Positions 49,784 through 60,344 of a DNA stretch of 64,000 bases are shown here, in pieces (positions within the stretch are counted from its first letter, which is position 1; each line of letters begins with the position of its first letter). The DNA is from Isochrysis galbana (Eukaryota; Haptophyta; Isochrysidales; Isochrysidaceae). The notes under the pieces are model-generated. The model was not told where the DNA came from, did no database searches, and saw nothing but the letters and a program-made list of their open reading frames with translations. The stretch covers positions 7,212,399-7,276,398 of the forward strand of contig CM030931.1 in the NCBI GenBank assembly GCA_018136815.1, given 5' to 3'. Both the position numbers and the translations under genes were made by a program.

Positions 49784-50250
49784 GAAGCCCAGAGCTTGAG
49801 GGTGTCTCCAAGTTTGCGTAGTAATCGGCTATGATATGGTGCTGAATTTGCGTAACATTTTGATGGTGTGGCCGTGTGTTGTGGATGTTTAGGCGGCATG
49901 CGAGGTGATGTGGATGCTCTATTGGTGGCGGTGAGAAGCAGCTGGAACTGTATGCTCATGTGACGAATGCTCTTGAATGGGGCTTCTCACCGCGGAAGAT
50001 ACACGATCGACAAACAACAACCAATCCACACCAATAGCAGCCTTTCAACTTTCAACAACACGGCTGTATGCTGTGTTTCGTGTGCCAGTGAGAGGCCGAA
50101 ACCTCAGGTCTTGGTATTTTTTCGGCCGGCACCTCTGCAGCTCAGGTATAACTCCCCCCCCCTCCCCCCCCCCCGGAAGCAGGGTATACCCTTCTACCCC
50201 ACCTTCAGACCTCATACCTCATCTCACTCAACTATCTTTAAAAAGATAGG
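49784..50250. other. Intergenic
   Basis: No gene supported. Tandem C-runs at 50150-50175. Confidence 0.35.
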
Positions 50251-51859
50251 ATCATGGAGCGCGCGTGCCGCTCCCCTCCTCCCCTGCCGTCACCCCCGCC
50301 GCAGGGACCCCCGGAGCTCCTGTCGGCGTATTCTGCGCGCGGGGGGGAATTCCTGTTCCCCCTCCGGAGGTCCGATCGGCGTGTTTTCCGCGCGGGGGGG
50401 GGGATCTTGGACCTTTCGCTTTCGCCTGCGCCCTCTGCGAGCCCGTCTCCCAAGGTGGGGGGTACAGCAGAGGTGGCAGCTATGCAGTTTGACGAAACAG
50501 TGAGGAGGCGCGGGCAATCGTTCCCCAGGGGGAAGAGATTTTCCACATTGCAGCAATGGGGTGTCGCATCCAGAGTATTTTTTATACTCTAGGCGGATGC
50601 GGTGCTTCTATCAATGTGTAGTGTGTGAGAAAATTGAGTGAGTTTTGTTTTTGCCGATGAGTTACCTCGAAGCTCCGCCGCATTGCACGCCGCATTTGTG
50701 TTCCTTTGTCCTTATTTGTTTCGTTGGTTTGTTTGTGCGATGTTGCGTTAGTTTTCGGAGTTTTCTTGTTGGTGAGTGAGTGATGTGGGGTGGTGTCTCG
50801 TGGGTCGTCGTCGCGATGTAGCGCGCCCTTTCCCCCCCTCTCTCAAGACTTCTCTTCACTCCATGCCCCTAGCCCCGCTGAGACTTCCCACGATCAAGCG
50901 CGAGCTTGATTCGACATGGGGGCTTCCTTGCAAAAGCTGCCCGACTTTGCAACGCTGTTGCGCCTGGTAGCAACCTCGCGGCCCGGTGCCTTCCAGGGAG
51001 ATTCGACGCGCCTCGTAGTGGCTGATGTGACGATTCGACACGGATGACGACCTCGAGCGTCCCGAGGCCTCGAGGGCTCTAAGAATAAGAATAGATGCTG
51101 AGGGATGGATTTTGGAGTCATTCGTCATTCGATGTGGATTTGTTGTTTTGCCACCCTTGAACTGTCGAGTGCGGGCGAATCTGGCTGTGGCTGTCACTGA
51201 AGTTGTTGAGTGATTTGGCCATATGGATATGGTCCAGGTCCCACCACTTGGAGGAGCGTGTGGCGCGGTCGGCAGACGCTGAGCAGCCGAAGAAAAGATT
51301 TTCAACGCGAATTTGTCGAGTTTATTCGTTTATTCGTTGTGGTGTTGTACCCTTGAGAGCGGCGTCGTCGAGCGCGCAATGGTTGTAGAAGTTGGGGTGG
51401 TCTCTCGGCGGCTCGGCGGGGGTACCACGTTGGAAATTGTAGTCTTGTAAGAGGTCTTGTTGGCTAGCATCCCTAGCCACATACACCGGACGAGCCATGC
51501 ACTAACCGCGCACACCCCCATCGCGGGGTAGGGGATCCGTTGCCGATGAGGCACGGTCCCTCAGCACTAGGATTAAACTAGGACAACAAGAAAACTCTGA
51601 CCCCCCCCCTAAAAAGTGAAGCGCGCGTATTGTTTAACCACTTATACTTGTATCTATGCGCGCGCGGCGAGACTATTAAGAAGTTTTTTTTATGGACACT
51701 AGTGGTGGTCTCGACGAGCATGTAGGAGTACTCCTACGAGTAGAGTCTTCCCAAGCTTCTCGACGAGTAGAGTGCCCAAAACAAAGGGCGAGGGGGGAAG
51801 GGGGGGGGGGGGGGGGGGGGGAGGTCTCGTCGTCTGGTGTGGTGGACGCGCCGTCCGCG
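50251..51859. other. Intergenic, includes a LINE-like 3' end
   Basis: 50320-50400 has a CTGCGCGCGGGGGGG / TTTTCCGCGCGGGGGGGG pair like 4046-4080. 51655-51690 (GCGCGCGGCGAGACTATTAA then GAAGTTTTTTTT) matches the 3' end of the LINE-like element at 35178. A 22-G run lies at 51800-51822 in the leader of the helicase gene. No gene supported. Confidence 0.5.
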
Positions 51860-54723
51860 ATGCCGGAGCTATGCGGCCCCTCGAGAAGCGCTCTGCTACT
51901 GATGCTCGCGGCGCTGCTCGCCAAAGAGGTGGGCGCGCTCGCCGCAGCCGGACCGAGGCGCACCATGCCCGGCGGTGGCCGCGGCAGGCCGCCCGGCACG
52001 GGTGTGCGCAGCACGGGAAGTGGCGGGCGAAGCGGGCGTGCCGCTGGGCGAGGCAGTGGTGGCAATGGACGCTTGAGCCGCCGCCAGCGCGAGAGCCTGT
52101 ACGAGCGGGAGCAGTGGGGCAGGGAGGATGATCTCCAGCTGCTGGCTGCGGACCGTCGTCGCAAGCGGCGCTCAGTGTACGGCGAGGTGGATCGCTGGGG
52201 CACACGACGTACGGAGTCCAGCAGCAAGCCCCGAAGTTATGGAGACGATGTTGGCGATACCCTCGACGATGACGAGGGGTATGGCGGTGGGAATTACGGG
52301 TCCCGAACGGCTTATAACCCTGCGATCTCGCAGTCCTATCAGCAGCGCGGGGGCGGGCGCAATGCGGCTCGGTACATGGACACAGATGACGAAGATTACC
52401 CTAAGTTTGATGGATACAATGTCTACGAGGACGACTTCTCAGAGGTGGACCTGGATGGCAAATACCCTTTTGAGCCAGACGGCGAGCCGGCCATCCCACT
52501 CAAGTCGTGGGAATCAGAGGCCGCAAATCCTGAAGGCGGCAAGGGCTTCTTCTCCGATCGCACATTTGAATCCGTTGGGGCTTCAGAGGAGATGGTTGCA
52601 GCACTCCGCTCGGTCGGAGCTAGCACGCCATCCCATGTGCAAGCGCTTGGGTACAAGAAGGTGAGCGATCCATTGGGCCCAAACTGGGTCGTAGAAGGCT
52701 GATTTTCCCTGTAAGCATTCAATTTTGCTCAAGCTGTGTGTCGCTAAGTCAATGGCCATTCGCTTCCTTCGGCTTGTGGGCAGTTGCATCACGTTGGACA
52801 CAAGCCCTCAACAGTTGCTGTGGCCATTTTGTTCTGTCAGCCCACCCGACGCGCGGCCTCGTGACTTGCAGGTACTCGGTGAAGGTGATACTATCTTGGC
52901 TGACCAGACAGGGTCGGGCAAAACGCTCGCCTACCTCGCGCCTGTGGTGCAGACTTTGCGGGAAGCGGAACGCACGGACGGACGCACCGAAAGCACAATG
53001 GTCAGAGCACTCGTTTTGGTGCCAACAGCGGAGCTCGCACAACAGGTAGAGGCCCTTTCCTTTCGCCTGGAACCATGTCCCATAGCCCTCGTGTTATCCC
53101 TCTTCTCTTGGTCGAGCACAGTTCCGTGCCCCCTCGACGAGAAGGCGGTGTACGGAATAGGGTACATCACAACCACTCTCAATCCAGCTTCACTTGAAAT
53201 TGCAGGTGCTGCGTGTTGCGCGTTCTCTATCAATGGGCGGAGCTCCTTTCCGCTCTGCCATTGTGACGGGAGAGCACAAATGGGCCACACAGAAGAAGGC
53301 GGCACAGGCAGGTCTCGAGCTGCTCGTCGTCACTCCCGGGAGGCTAGCTGCCCACTTGAGCGCAGAGCCGCCCTCGTTCTCTTTAGGTAAGCTGTGCAAA
53401 AGTCTTTGGAGGAAAAAGCTTGCCTAGACTACCAACTCTCGCGCAATGTTTGGCTCATGACATTCATCGTTTCGCCTTCCACAACGCGAGGTTGGCCGGC
53501 TATGCATGCCGCCGAAAGCTTCTCGTGTCTGATAGTATCGTCCATGTACAATCGTACCGATTTACCCTGCTTCCTTCTGGATTCTTGCCGTCCCTCTCAG
53601 CCGATCTACGCCATGTCATCTTGGACGAGGTGGACGTGCTCTACGAAGATCCAGACTTCGACGAAATCTGGAGAATGCTGCGCGCCAAGACGCCTGCCCG
53701 CGCGTCGCACACTTTTGTTACTGCCACTCTTCCTCCACCAGTCGAGGACTCGATTCGGCGGAATTTCCCGCTCGCCAAGGCCATCAAAGGGCCGGGGCTC
53801 CACCAAACACGCGCTGGAGTTCGTCAGAAGCTCATCGATTGCTCCGCGGGAGCCGATAAGGTAAACTGCGATGACAAAGCCCCGGCACTCGTGGAAAGAG
53901 ACACCAGTCGTATTGTCGTCTTGTGGGTAACTTCAGGGTTCCGGTTCCCTCAAGTCACCCTCTTCTTCGCCCTCTACTTTTTGAGCCTCACGTTTGCTCG
54001 AGGCTTGTGTTCCCAACCGTACCTTCACTCCTTGACATAGAAAAACGGCTGGACACGCAAAGGCAGTCCGATTGAAGACGTTGGCTTCCAGCGCAAGATG
54101 GAGGCGCTCCTTTCCGAGCTGCGGGCTGAGCCATCACCGCAAACGCTCGTCTTTTGCAACACCATCGAGTCCTGTCGTCGGGTTGAGAATGCTCTACGTC
54201 GAAGGGACAGGAGAGGAAGAGAGATGGATGTGGCAGCATTCCATGCAGCTCTCACGCCCCCAGCAAGAAAGCAAGCCCTCGAGAAGCTCATCGGCGCAGG
54301 GCAGGACACACCCGATGTGCCCGTGGTGAGGAACGCAACAGCTACGGCGGGAGACCATGGGACGATCGATAGAGCTCGATTGGCATGCTTTGCCCAACCT
54401 GTTTCTTTGAGGGGGCCCATTTCGCCTTTAGAAGAAGACTTTTGACCTTATCCTTTCGCCTCGCCCCTGCATGACAGGTTCTTGTTTGTACCGATCGTGC
54501 GTCTCGAGGAATGGACTTTCCCGCAGTCGGCCACGTTATTCTCTTCGACTTTCCCCGAGATGGCGTAGAATATGTTCGTCGCGTGGGCCGCGCCACGCGC
54601 GGTGGAAACGCGCCTGGCCGTGTCACTTCACTCGCGCTTGGGAGACAGCTTGCATACGCCAAGGCATTGATGACCGCAAATGCGAGGGGCGAGCGAATCG
54701 ATATGGATACCCACGCAGGTTGA
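51860..54723 (+). CDS. DEAD-box RNA helicase, probably plastid-targeted, six exons
   Basis: Exons 51860-52660, 52872-53045, 53206-53386, 53601-53860, 54041-54325 and 54478-54723 join in frame (about 648 aa) through GT-AG introns of 211, 160, 214, 180 and 152 bp. N-terminal signal ([20 protein letters not shown]) and a Gly/Arg-rich [14 protein letters not shown] stretch suggest complex-plastid import, followed by a ~220-residue disordered Asp/Tyr/Gly-rich region. Helicase motifs: [10 protein letters not shown], Ia VPTAEL, Ib TPGRL, II VILDEVD (DEVD, not DEAD), [39 protein letters not shown]. The core is short between Ib and II, so a small exon may be missed near 53420-53590. Motif VI has VGRATR instead of HRIGRTGR. 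ATP-dependent RNA unwinding is the family function; a role in plastid RNA or ribosome work is inference. Confidence 0.9.
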
Positions 54724-54828
54724 CTTGCCATGCAGTCGCATCGGGATGGTGACGCATCGAACATGCCCATAGCTCCTCGAGACGTAGGTTTCGGGTCGTC
54801 TGCGTATTTGTTCATCGAAGTTAACTTG

Positions 54829-54854
54829 GCTCATGTGCGTATTTGCACATGAGC
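54829..54854. terminator. Inverted repeat downstream of the helicase
   Basis: GCTCATGTGC, GTATTT, GCACATGAGC: 10-bp stem, 6-base loop, 106 bp after the stop codon. A third copy of GAGCTCATGTGCAAC is at 54899. It may be a 3'-UTR or 3'-end element; the termination role is a guess. Confidence 0.35.
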
Positions 54855-55339
54855 TCGCTTTGTTCGGAGAGAGGGATTGGCTCCAGCCCAATCAAAACGA
54901 GCTCATGTGCAACAACAATGGCGGTTGCCGTCTCGAGGACTTCTAAGTTGACTTCACTCGCGCGGGAGGGCATTGTTTTGCTGCTTATAATGGCCATCCT
55001 TATCTAGTGCGAATCAAATATGCAATGCATTCATTTGTCCTGCAATGTGACGATTTGAAACGGGATGAATTCGTGGCAACCGTCCTCAGAATCAAACACG
55101 AGCCTTGTCCGAACACCGAACAAAAGAATGGTAAGATGTACTACGTCTCTCGGGGGTGGATGATGATGTGGGACTAGCTGACGCGCAATAATTAGTGTGA
55201 TCGACATAGCTGGTCGCTGCGGTCTTTGCTTCCCTCAAGCTCCCGGGTGCATCCCACATGCTCCCTGGTGCATCCCGCATGCACCCGGGTGCATCCCGCA
55301 TACACCTGATGCATATTGCTCGCGCTTGTGTGATATTGT
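54855..55339. other. Intergenic
   Basis: No gene. A GCATCCCGCATGCACCCGGG-type short tandem at 55235-55315. Confidence 0.4.
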
Positions 55340-56060
55340 TCAATGGGAGTCTCGCGCCGCCCGCCTCACTCCATCGCGGACCCCCCCCCCCGCCGGGGAT
55401 GGGCCCGTACAATCAACCCCAGCCCCTGCCCTCTGGCAGGGGCAGGGCACTGCCATTAATCAAGCCCAGACCCCTTAGATGCGCGCGCACGAGCGCCGCG
55501 TACACCGACGGTCGCCCGTGCTATTCGATGCGCCAGCGGACGTGCTGGCGCTGGCTCCGGCGAGCCGCCTATGGTGCCCAATACGCCCCCGGGGTTGCGC
55601 CGGCTGGGCGCGACGAGCACGCTGCACTTCGAGTCACTCAACAGTAAAACTGATAGGGTCATGGGGGCCCCGTGCCCCCCCCCTCCATCGCAGACACCCC
55701 CTGGGTGGGCCTGCACACTCAACCTCAGCCCCTGCCTGCTGGCAGGGGCTGAGCTGACATCACACTGGCACAGACCCTCGCCGAGCGCGCATCGCGCGCC
55801 GCACGCATTCGCCTGCACTGGCCCCTGCTCGTACTGACCCCCCACTCCACCACTGAGCCACAGACCACCTGAGCCGCCAGGAGGGCACCCAGGACCAGCG
55901 AGGCCAGCGAGGGAGAGGCAGGAGAGGCCAGGGGCCCAGCCCCAGCCTCCACTGCCCCCTGAGCTGGCCCAGCTGGCCCTCTGGGGGGGCCCGAGGGTCC
56001 CCTCAGAGGGGTGCCATGGCGCGCGCAGGCATCGCACGCCCGTAGGAGAACGAAGAGAAC
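55340..56060 (-). repeat. Two adjacent family B fragments (inverted)
   Basis: 55360-55465 carries the TCCATCGCGGACCCCC / GCCCCTGCCCTCTGGCAGGG end. 55660-56040 carries a longer piece from CCCCCCCTCCATCGCAGACA to GGGGTGCCATGGCGCGCGC, with the GCCCAGCCCCAGCCTCCACT block. They are separated by ~190 bp of other sequence. Confidence 0.75.
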
Positions 56061-56839
56061 CGCGAGAAAAGAACGACAAAAAAAACGACGCGATCTGACC
56101 CAAGAAAAGGTAAGACTCACGCCTGTTTACGGTATGTTTACAAGCCGACACCCCGAGCGACACACGAATGCCGCGAAGACGCGGAGATACTTGAAAAAGA
56201 CGCGAGGAGAGGGGGCCGAGACCTCCCAGGGGAACGAAGTGTCACATGCAACAGGCGTTTACGTTTGTTTTGCCACAGGAACACCACACCAGCAGGTCTG
56301 CCCCAGCCCACCCCCTGCACTTGGCCCGTTGTAGTGCACGCGGGCCCCCCCCCCGATACCAAAGACAAAGGAATGAAGGGGGTGGTGTAAGGGAGTGAGT
56401 AAACTGGGGTATAGGCGATGTCGTGAGTGAGTACCGTGAGTACGTGGACTGTATAGCTAGCGTGAGTAGCCCGAATCTTCAGAAGTTTTATTATGCACTT
56501 CGAGTCACTGCACGATGCCATGGCGTCTCAGTCGCGGCTGGAGGTGGTGCACGCCGGCAGGTGCGGGTGCACCGTCATGTGCCTACGCGAGGCGCGTGCG
56601 CCGGTGCCGGTGCGCTGCCTGACGCTGTCGCACGACATCCCGGTGGGCATTGAGTCTCTAAGGGGCACGCGGCTTCCTTCGGCGCTCGTGCACTTGGACC
56701 TCTCGGGAACCCTTTTGCGTGGTTACTTGTTACTTGGCGCACCTCGACGGGTTGCACGTTGCACCGCTTGGAGCGGCTGAACCTGTCGAAAACTGCTGGT
56801 TGTTTGACCGCGACATCTGCGCGTACGTGTCGACGCTGA
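56061..56839. other. Intergenic, with a LINE-like end
   Basis: AGTAGCCCGAATCTTCAGAAGTTTT at 56465-56489 resembles the ends near 13860 and 40250. The frame from 56493 (HFESLHDAMASQSRLEVVHA, then SLRGTRLPSALVHLDLSGTL) looks like a leucine-rich-repeat fragment but merges with family C after 56840. Confidence 0.4.
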
Positions 56840-57190
56840 GTGGAGGCGGCGCGCCCTTGCGCTCTCCTGCCTCTCCCTCGCTGGCTCTCGAGCCCCTGCC
56901 GGTCGACTAGTGCTGGCTGGGGGGTCCTGATCAGGGGGGCCCTGGCCATGGGGGAAGAGGGGCTAGTCAGAGGCATGGGCATTGGCTGGTCACGACAGTC
57001 CAGGGCGGGCGATTCAGGCGTGCCTGTGGGGAGAGGGATGGGTCAGCAGGGCAGTGTGCTCCTGGCCAAGCCATCAGGGATGCCAGGAGAGTGGGTGGTT
57101 CCTCCCCCATGGCGGGGGAGGAGTGGAGAGAGGGGGAGGGGGGGGCTCGTGCCCCCCCATGGCCCATGGCCATGGCCCATGGGTGATGGG
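56840..57190 (+). repeat. Repeat family C, uninterrupted copy (LTR empty site)
   Basis: Aligns to 16570-16813 and, without a gap, to 19172-19215: GGGTGGTTCCTCCCCCATGG then CGGGGGAGGAGTGGAGAG at 57110-57133. It therefore shows the target before the LTR element inserted. A palindrome AACTAAGTATAAACTTAGTT follows at 57193-57212. Confidence 0.85.
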
Positions 57191-57212
57191 TGAACTAAGT
57201 ATAAACTTAGTT

Positions 57213-57860
57213 GATGGGGTTGTGGCTGAGAAATGGAAATGGACTATTTTGTGCTGGAAGGAATCAGGAATCCATGTCATGGATTGAGATTGAGCTAGTA
57301 GAGCTACTAATGTTACGGCGTGCAAACCAAGCTCCAAGCATCCGCTGAACGAGATGTGTGGTCCGCGCGGTCGACCACAAGTATTCTGAGCATGTCCGAG
57401 CCCAGAGGACAGATGGACCTGGCTGGAGGTATGGAGGTAGTCTACCTCTCTTCAGTGGGGGCCTACCCTCTATTTTGACCAAGATACAGTAGGGGAGGAC
57501 TATTGTAGGGTGTCAGGAATTGAGTGGACACCGAGTACTTTTAGAGAGAGCGGGCAAGCGGCAAGAGAGAGAGAAAAGAGCAAGAGATTATACTCGTACA
57601 GAATGAAGTACTTTAGAGCAGAGACCAGCAGCCCGTTGTTCTTGGCGGGCGCCTCGCTCTCGAGCAAAGGGAGAGCAAGAGGAGGGAGAAAGGGGGGAGG
57701 GAACTTGGGGGTTGAGGGTTTGAGACAGGGGGGGGGAGGGGGGCTTGGGGGACGCAGGGCTTGTGGTTGGGCTTGTTGAAGGGTCGGGGAGAGGAGGGCG
57801 CCGTCGGTGTGCTTGCTTGGGCGAGAGCGGCCGAGCCAGTGCACTGGGCACGCCGCCGCG
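57213..57860. other. Intergenic, promoter side of SFT2
   Basis: G-rich on the plus strand at 57660-57745. No gene supported. The 196-aa minus-strand frame here is a shadow. Confidence 0.4.
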
Positions 57861-59199
57861 ATGAGCGAGGTGGCCTCCTCGGCCCCGCGCGCTGGTGTGC
57901 CGCTGAGCGCCCAGCTGGGCAAGCTCTCCTGCGGCACTCGCCAGCCGACCACACCATCCCTCTTTGCCGGAAGTGGAAAGGATGTGGGATCGGCTGCGTG
58001 GAAGTCGGCCTCGTCCTTTTTCAACCGCAAGGCAGAGGAGCGGCTGCCTCTCCTCGCCGATCTGGAGGCCGGATCCTTCGCCTCGCTCACCTCGCGATTT
58101 TCGGGTGAGCAGTTGCGCAGGCCAGTACGGCCGTGATCAGGCTACGTAATCTTGATGCGCTCGCATGCGTTGAAAAGTACGGCCAACCTGAGTGCCGGAA
58201 CCGCTCCTTGCTGTGTCTTGAAAATCATGTCCGCGGTTCCACCGTGCAGGTGCTAACCGAAGTAGTGGGGGAGCTCCCGCATCACGTCTTCAATACGTAG
58301 CTGGTTGTTGGTGTCTTCCCTCCCTGACCTACCGACAGAGACTGGTTGGTTGCGCCCTGTGCTTTACGTCTGGACTCATTCTCATTGGCACATCTCTCTT
58401 GTCGCTCACCTCGATGTTGCTGGGCAACCCGGCGCCTTTCGCCGTCAAATATACTTGTGAGTTGTGACTTGCGGACCGCCATTGCTTCCCCCTCCCGTTC
58501 CCTTCTCCATGGCATTGCACACATCTAGGGGTCCCACCCACCACGGGCAGCTTTCCACCCCCGCTGAGAGCGCTAGCATAGCCTGTGCGAGTGCAGCTTT
58601 CTTGTCTTGTTGGACGGCGCCTCGCTGCCCATTCAAGCTGTGATTTACGCTTCAAGCGTGCTCCTCACATTGAACCGCTGCTGTTTTTACAGTAGGAAAT
58701 CTTCTATCTATTTCAGCGATTGGATTCCTCGTCGGCTGGGCCAAGATGTGCCGCTCGATGCTCGCGCGAGAACGGTGCGTCGCTTTCCTGGCTGCCTCCA
58801 CAACCCTACCAAGGGTCTTCCAGCGCGTGAGAAGATGCGCAGGGGTGCAATCGCCAAATTCAACTTTTGCATGGTGGGACGGACCACGCCTTAATCTTAC
58901 TCTCTGCACTAGGACTTGCACATGCGCGAATCACGTAAGATTCCACGTTTACTCATGCCATAGATATCCTAGCATCATATGCACTGTTTGCCGTTAGGCG
59001 TGGTGCGACCTTACTCTATCTGAGCTCGCTCTTCGTCACTCTTGCCTCCGTTTTCATCATGCACTCGGCAATCTTGACAGCTATTGCTATCGTCGTCCAG
59101 CTCACTGCGATGACATGGCATGGGGCCTCGTACCTCCCCTTCGGCCAACGCACCCTCCGCTTGTGCGCTCGATCAGGCTTTCGTCTCCTGCCTGTCTAA
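57861..59199 (+). CDS. SFT2-family vesicle-transport membrane protein, four exons
   Basis: Small Golgi/endosome protein acting with SNARE-dependent fusion at the Golgi. Exons 57861-58124, 58339-58456, 58693-58774 and 58998-59199 join in frame to about 221 aa. N-terminal cytosolic part LPLLADLEAGSFASLTSRFS, then TM1 RLVGCALCFTSGLILIGTSL, KYTLGNLLSISAIGFLVGWA with RSMLARERR, TM3 ATLLYLSSLFVTLASVFIMH, TM4 AILTAIAIVVQLTAMTWHGA, and the conserved SYLPFGQRTLRL end. The KYTLGNxxSxxxxGFLVG and WxxxSYxPFxxR blocks identify the family. Splices of exons 2-4 are well defined by phase. The exon-1 donor is less sure: GTACGG at 58125 keeps phase, whereas the better-looking GTGAGC at 58105 does not. Confidence 0.88.
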
Positions 59200-59609
59200 A
59201 ATCCTCCTACATCCTCGGCCGTGACGCCGAACAATGTCTTGTGTGGACTCGTACTGCCAATGTCCTTGGCGGTTTGTGCGCTCAGCAACCCGTTTTGTAG
59301 GCATATGACCAGAGGGACAACCATTGTGGCGGTCCGATGCGCGGTGCGAAAGGCAAGTCCCTCGCCATCGCCATGTTTTTGCCAGGCACCAGGCATGCGC
59401 GCAGACGATGCATCGTCAAAATTGAATACTACTAATGTTATATCCTAGCCAATTAGCTACCAAGCTCGGGGTGGCGCAACATTGTTGAGGAACCCAAGGA
59501 AAAGCACAAATAAGGCGCACTACTAGAAAGTATTCAACACACGCACGAAACATAAAGGCTAACACTACCGCAAACCCCGAGCACAAGCACAAGAAACAAG
59601 AAATAGAAA
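59200..59609. other. Intergenic, SFT2 3' flank
   Basis: No gene supported. Confidence 0.4.
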
Positions 59610-59924
59610 TAGGGCGGTCAAACAGTGGCAGTGGTTTTTTATTTGGGGTAAAAAAATGACCATCTCAGAATTGAGGAAATTTGAGGATTTTTTTCGGTAG
59701 AAAGTTCCCAACACACCCAACTTGCACATATCCGGGGCCCATTGGAAAGTGCTGCTAGATGGGTGATTTCCGGTTCCGGGGTTTCTACCGCTTTCGCTTT
59801 CGCTTTTCGCTTTACGCCTTTCTTTCTTTTTCTTTGGTCTTTGGTCTTTGGTACGTGCATTTCCTTAATCTTGACTTTTTCATGTTTGCACCCTTAGAAG
59901 TTAAAATAGTGTTTGTCCGCCCTA
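59610..59924 (+). mobile_element. Family D miniature element with terminal inverted repeats
   Basis: 315 bp, from TAGGGCGGTCAAAC to GTTTGTCCGCCCTA, i.e. 14-bp inverted termini with one mismatch. The TA at each edge may be the target duplication. Interior first 165 bp matches 29385-29549. No ORF of note. MITE-like, non-autonomous. Confidence 0.85.
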
Positions 59925-60224
59925 AATGATCTCTTAAGAGGCGGATAGAAGCACCTTTGACCTTTGAAGTTGTGAAGGTGCTTCGCGACAGTTGAATGCT
60001 GAATGCTGAGTGCTCTGAGCTCCATGTATTGAATTAAATGGAGTTTTAATCACTTAAACGCACCCTATCCTCAAAGCAACCGCGACATGCAGCACCTCTA
60101 AAGGTGCTTCACCTCTTAAGAGATAGCAACACGAAGTTGTACCAAAAATATAACCACAATCGATGGTCCACATTCGACGAAACGCGACCTAGTTCTAATT
60201 GACAACGGAGACCCTTTCCGTTTC
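59925..60224. other. Intergenic before GH31
   Basis: Has CTCTTAAGAGGCGGATAGAA and CACCTCTTAAGAGATAGC, with AGCACCTTT/AAAGGTGCT words also present near 21310. No gene. Confidence 0.4.
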
Positions 60225-60253
60225 ACTACTACTACTACTACTACTACTACTAC
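60225..60253 (+). repeat. (ACT)n microsatellite
   Basis: Nine to ten ACT units immediately before the first ATG of the GH31 reading frame. Confidence 0.95.
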
Positions 60254-60344
60254 ATGATATGGTATGTATTTGGTAGGTGCATGTGCGTGTGGTCGCTGTG
60301 CGGGACGCGGGGGGCGCTGGCGGCTTCCCCCGGTCGCCGTCCGA

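Noticed and set aside
56493..56900. Leucine-rich-repeat gene
   Set aside because: About 60 residues resemble LRR text (LPSALVHLDLSGTLLRG), but the frame is broken and passes into repeat family C; noted only as a fragment.
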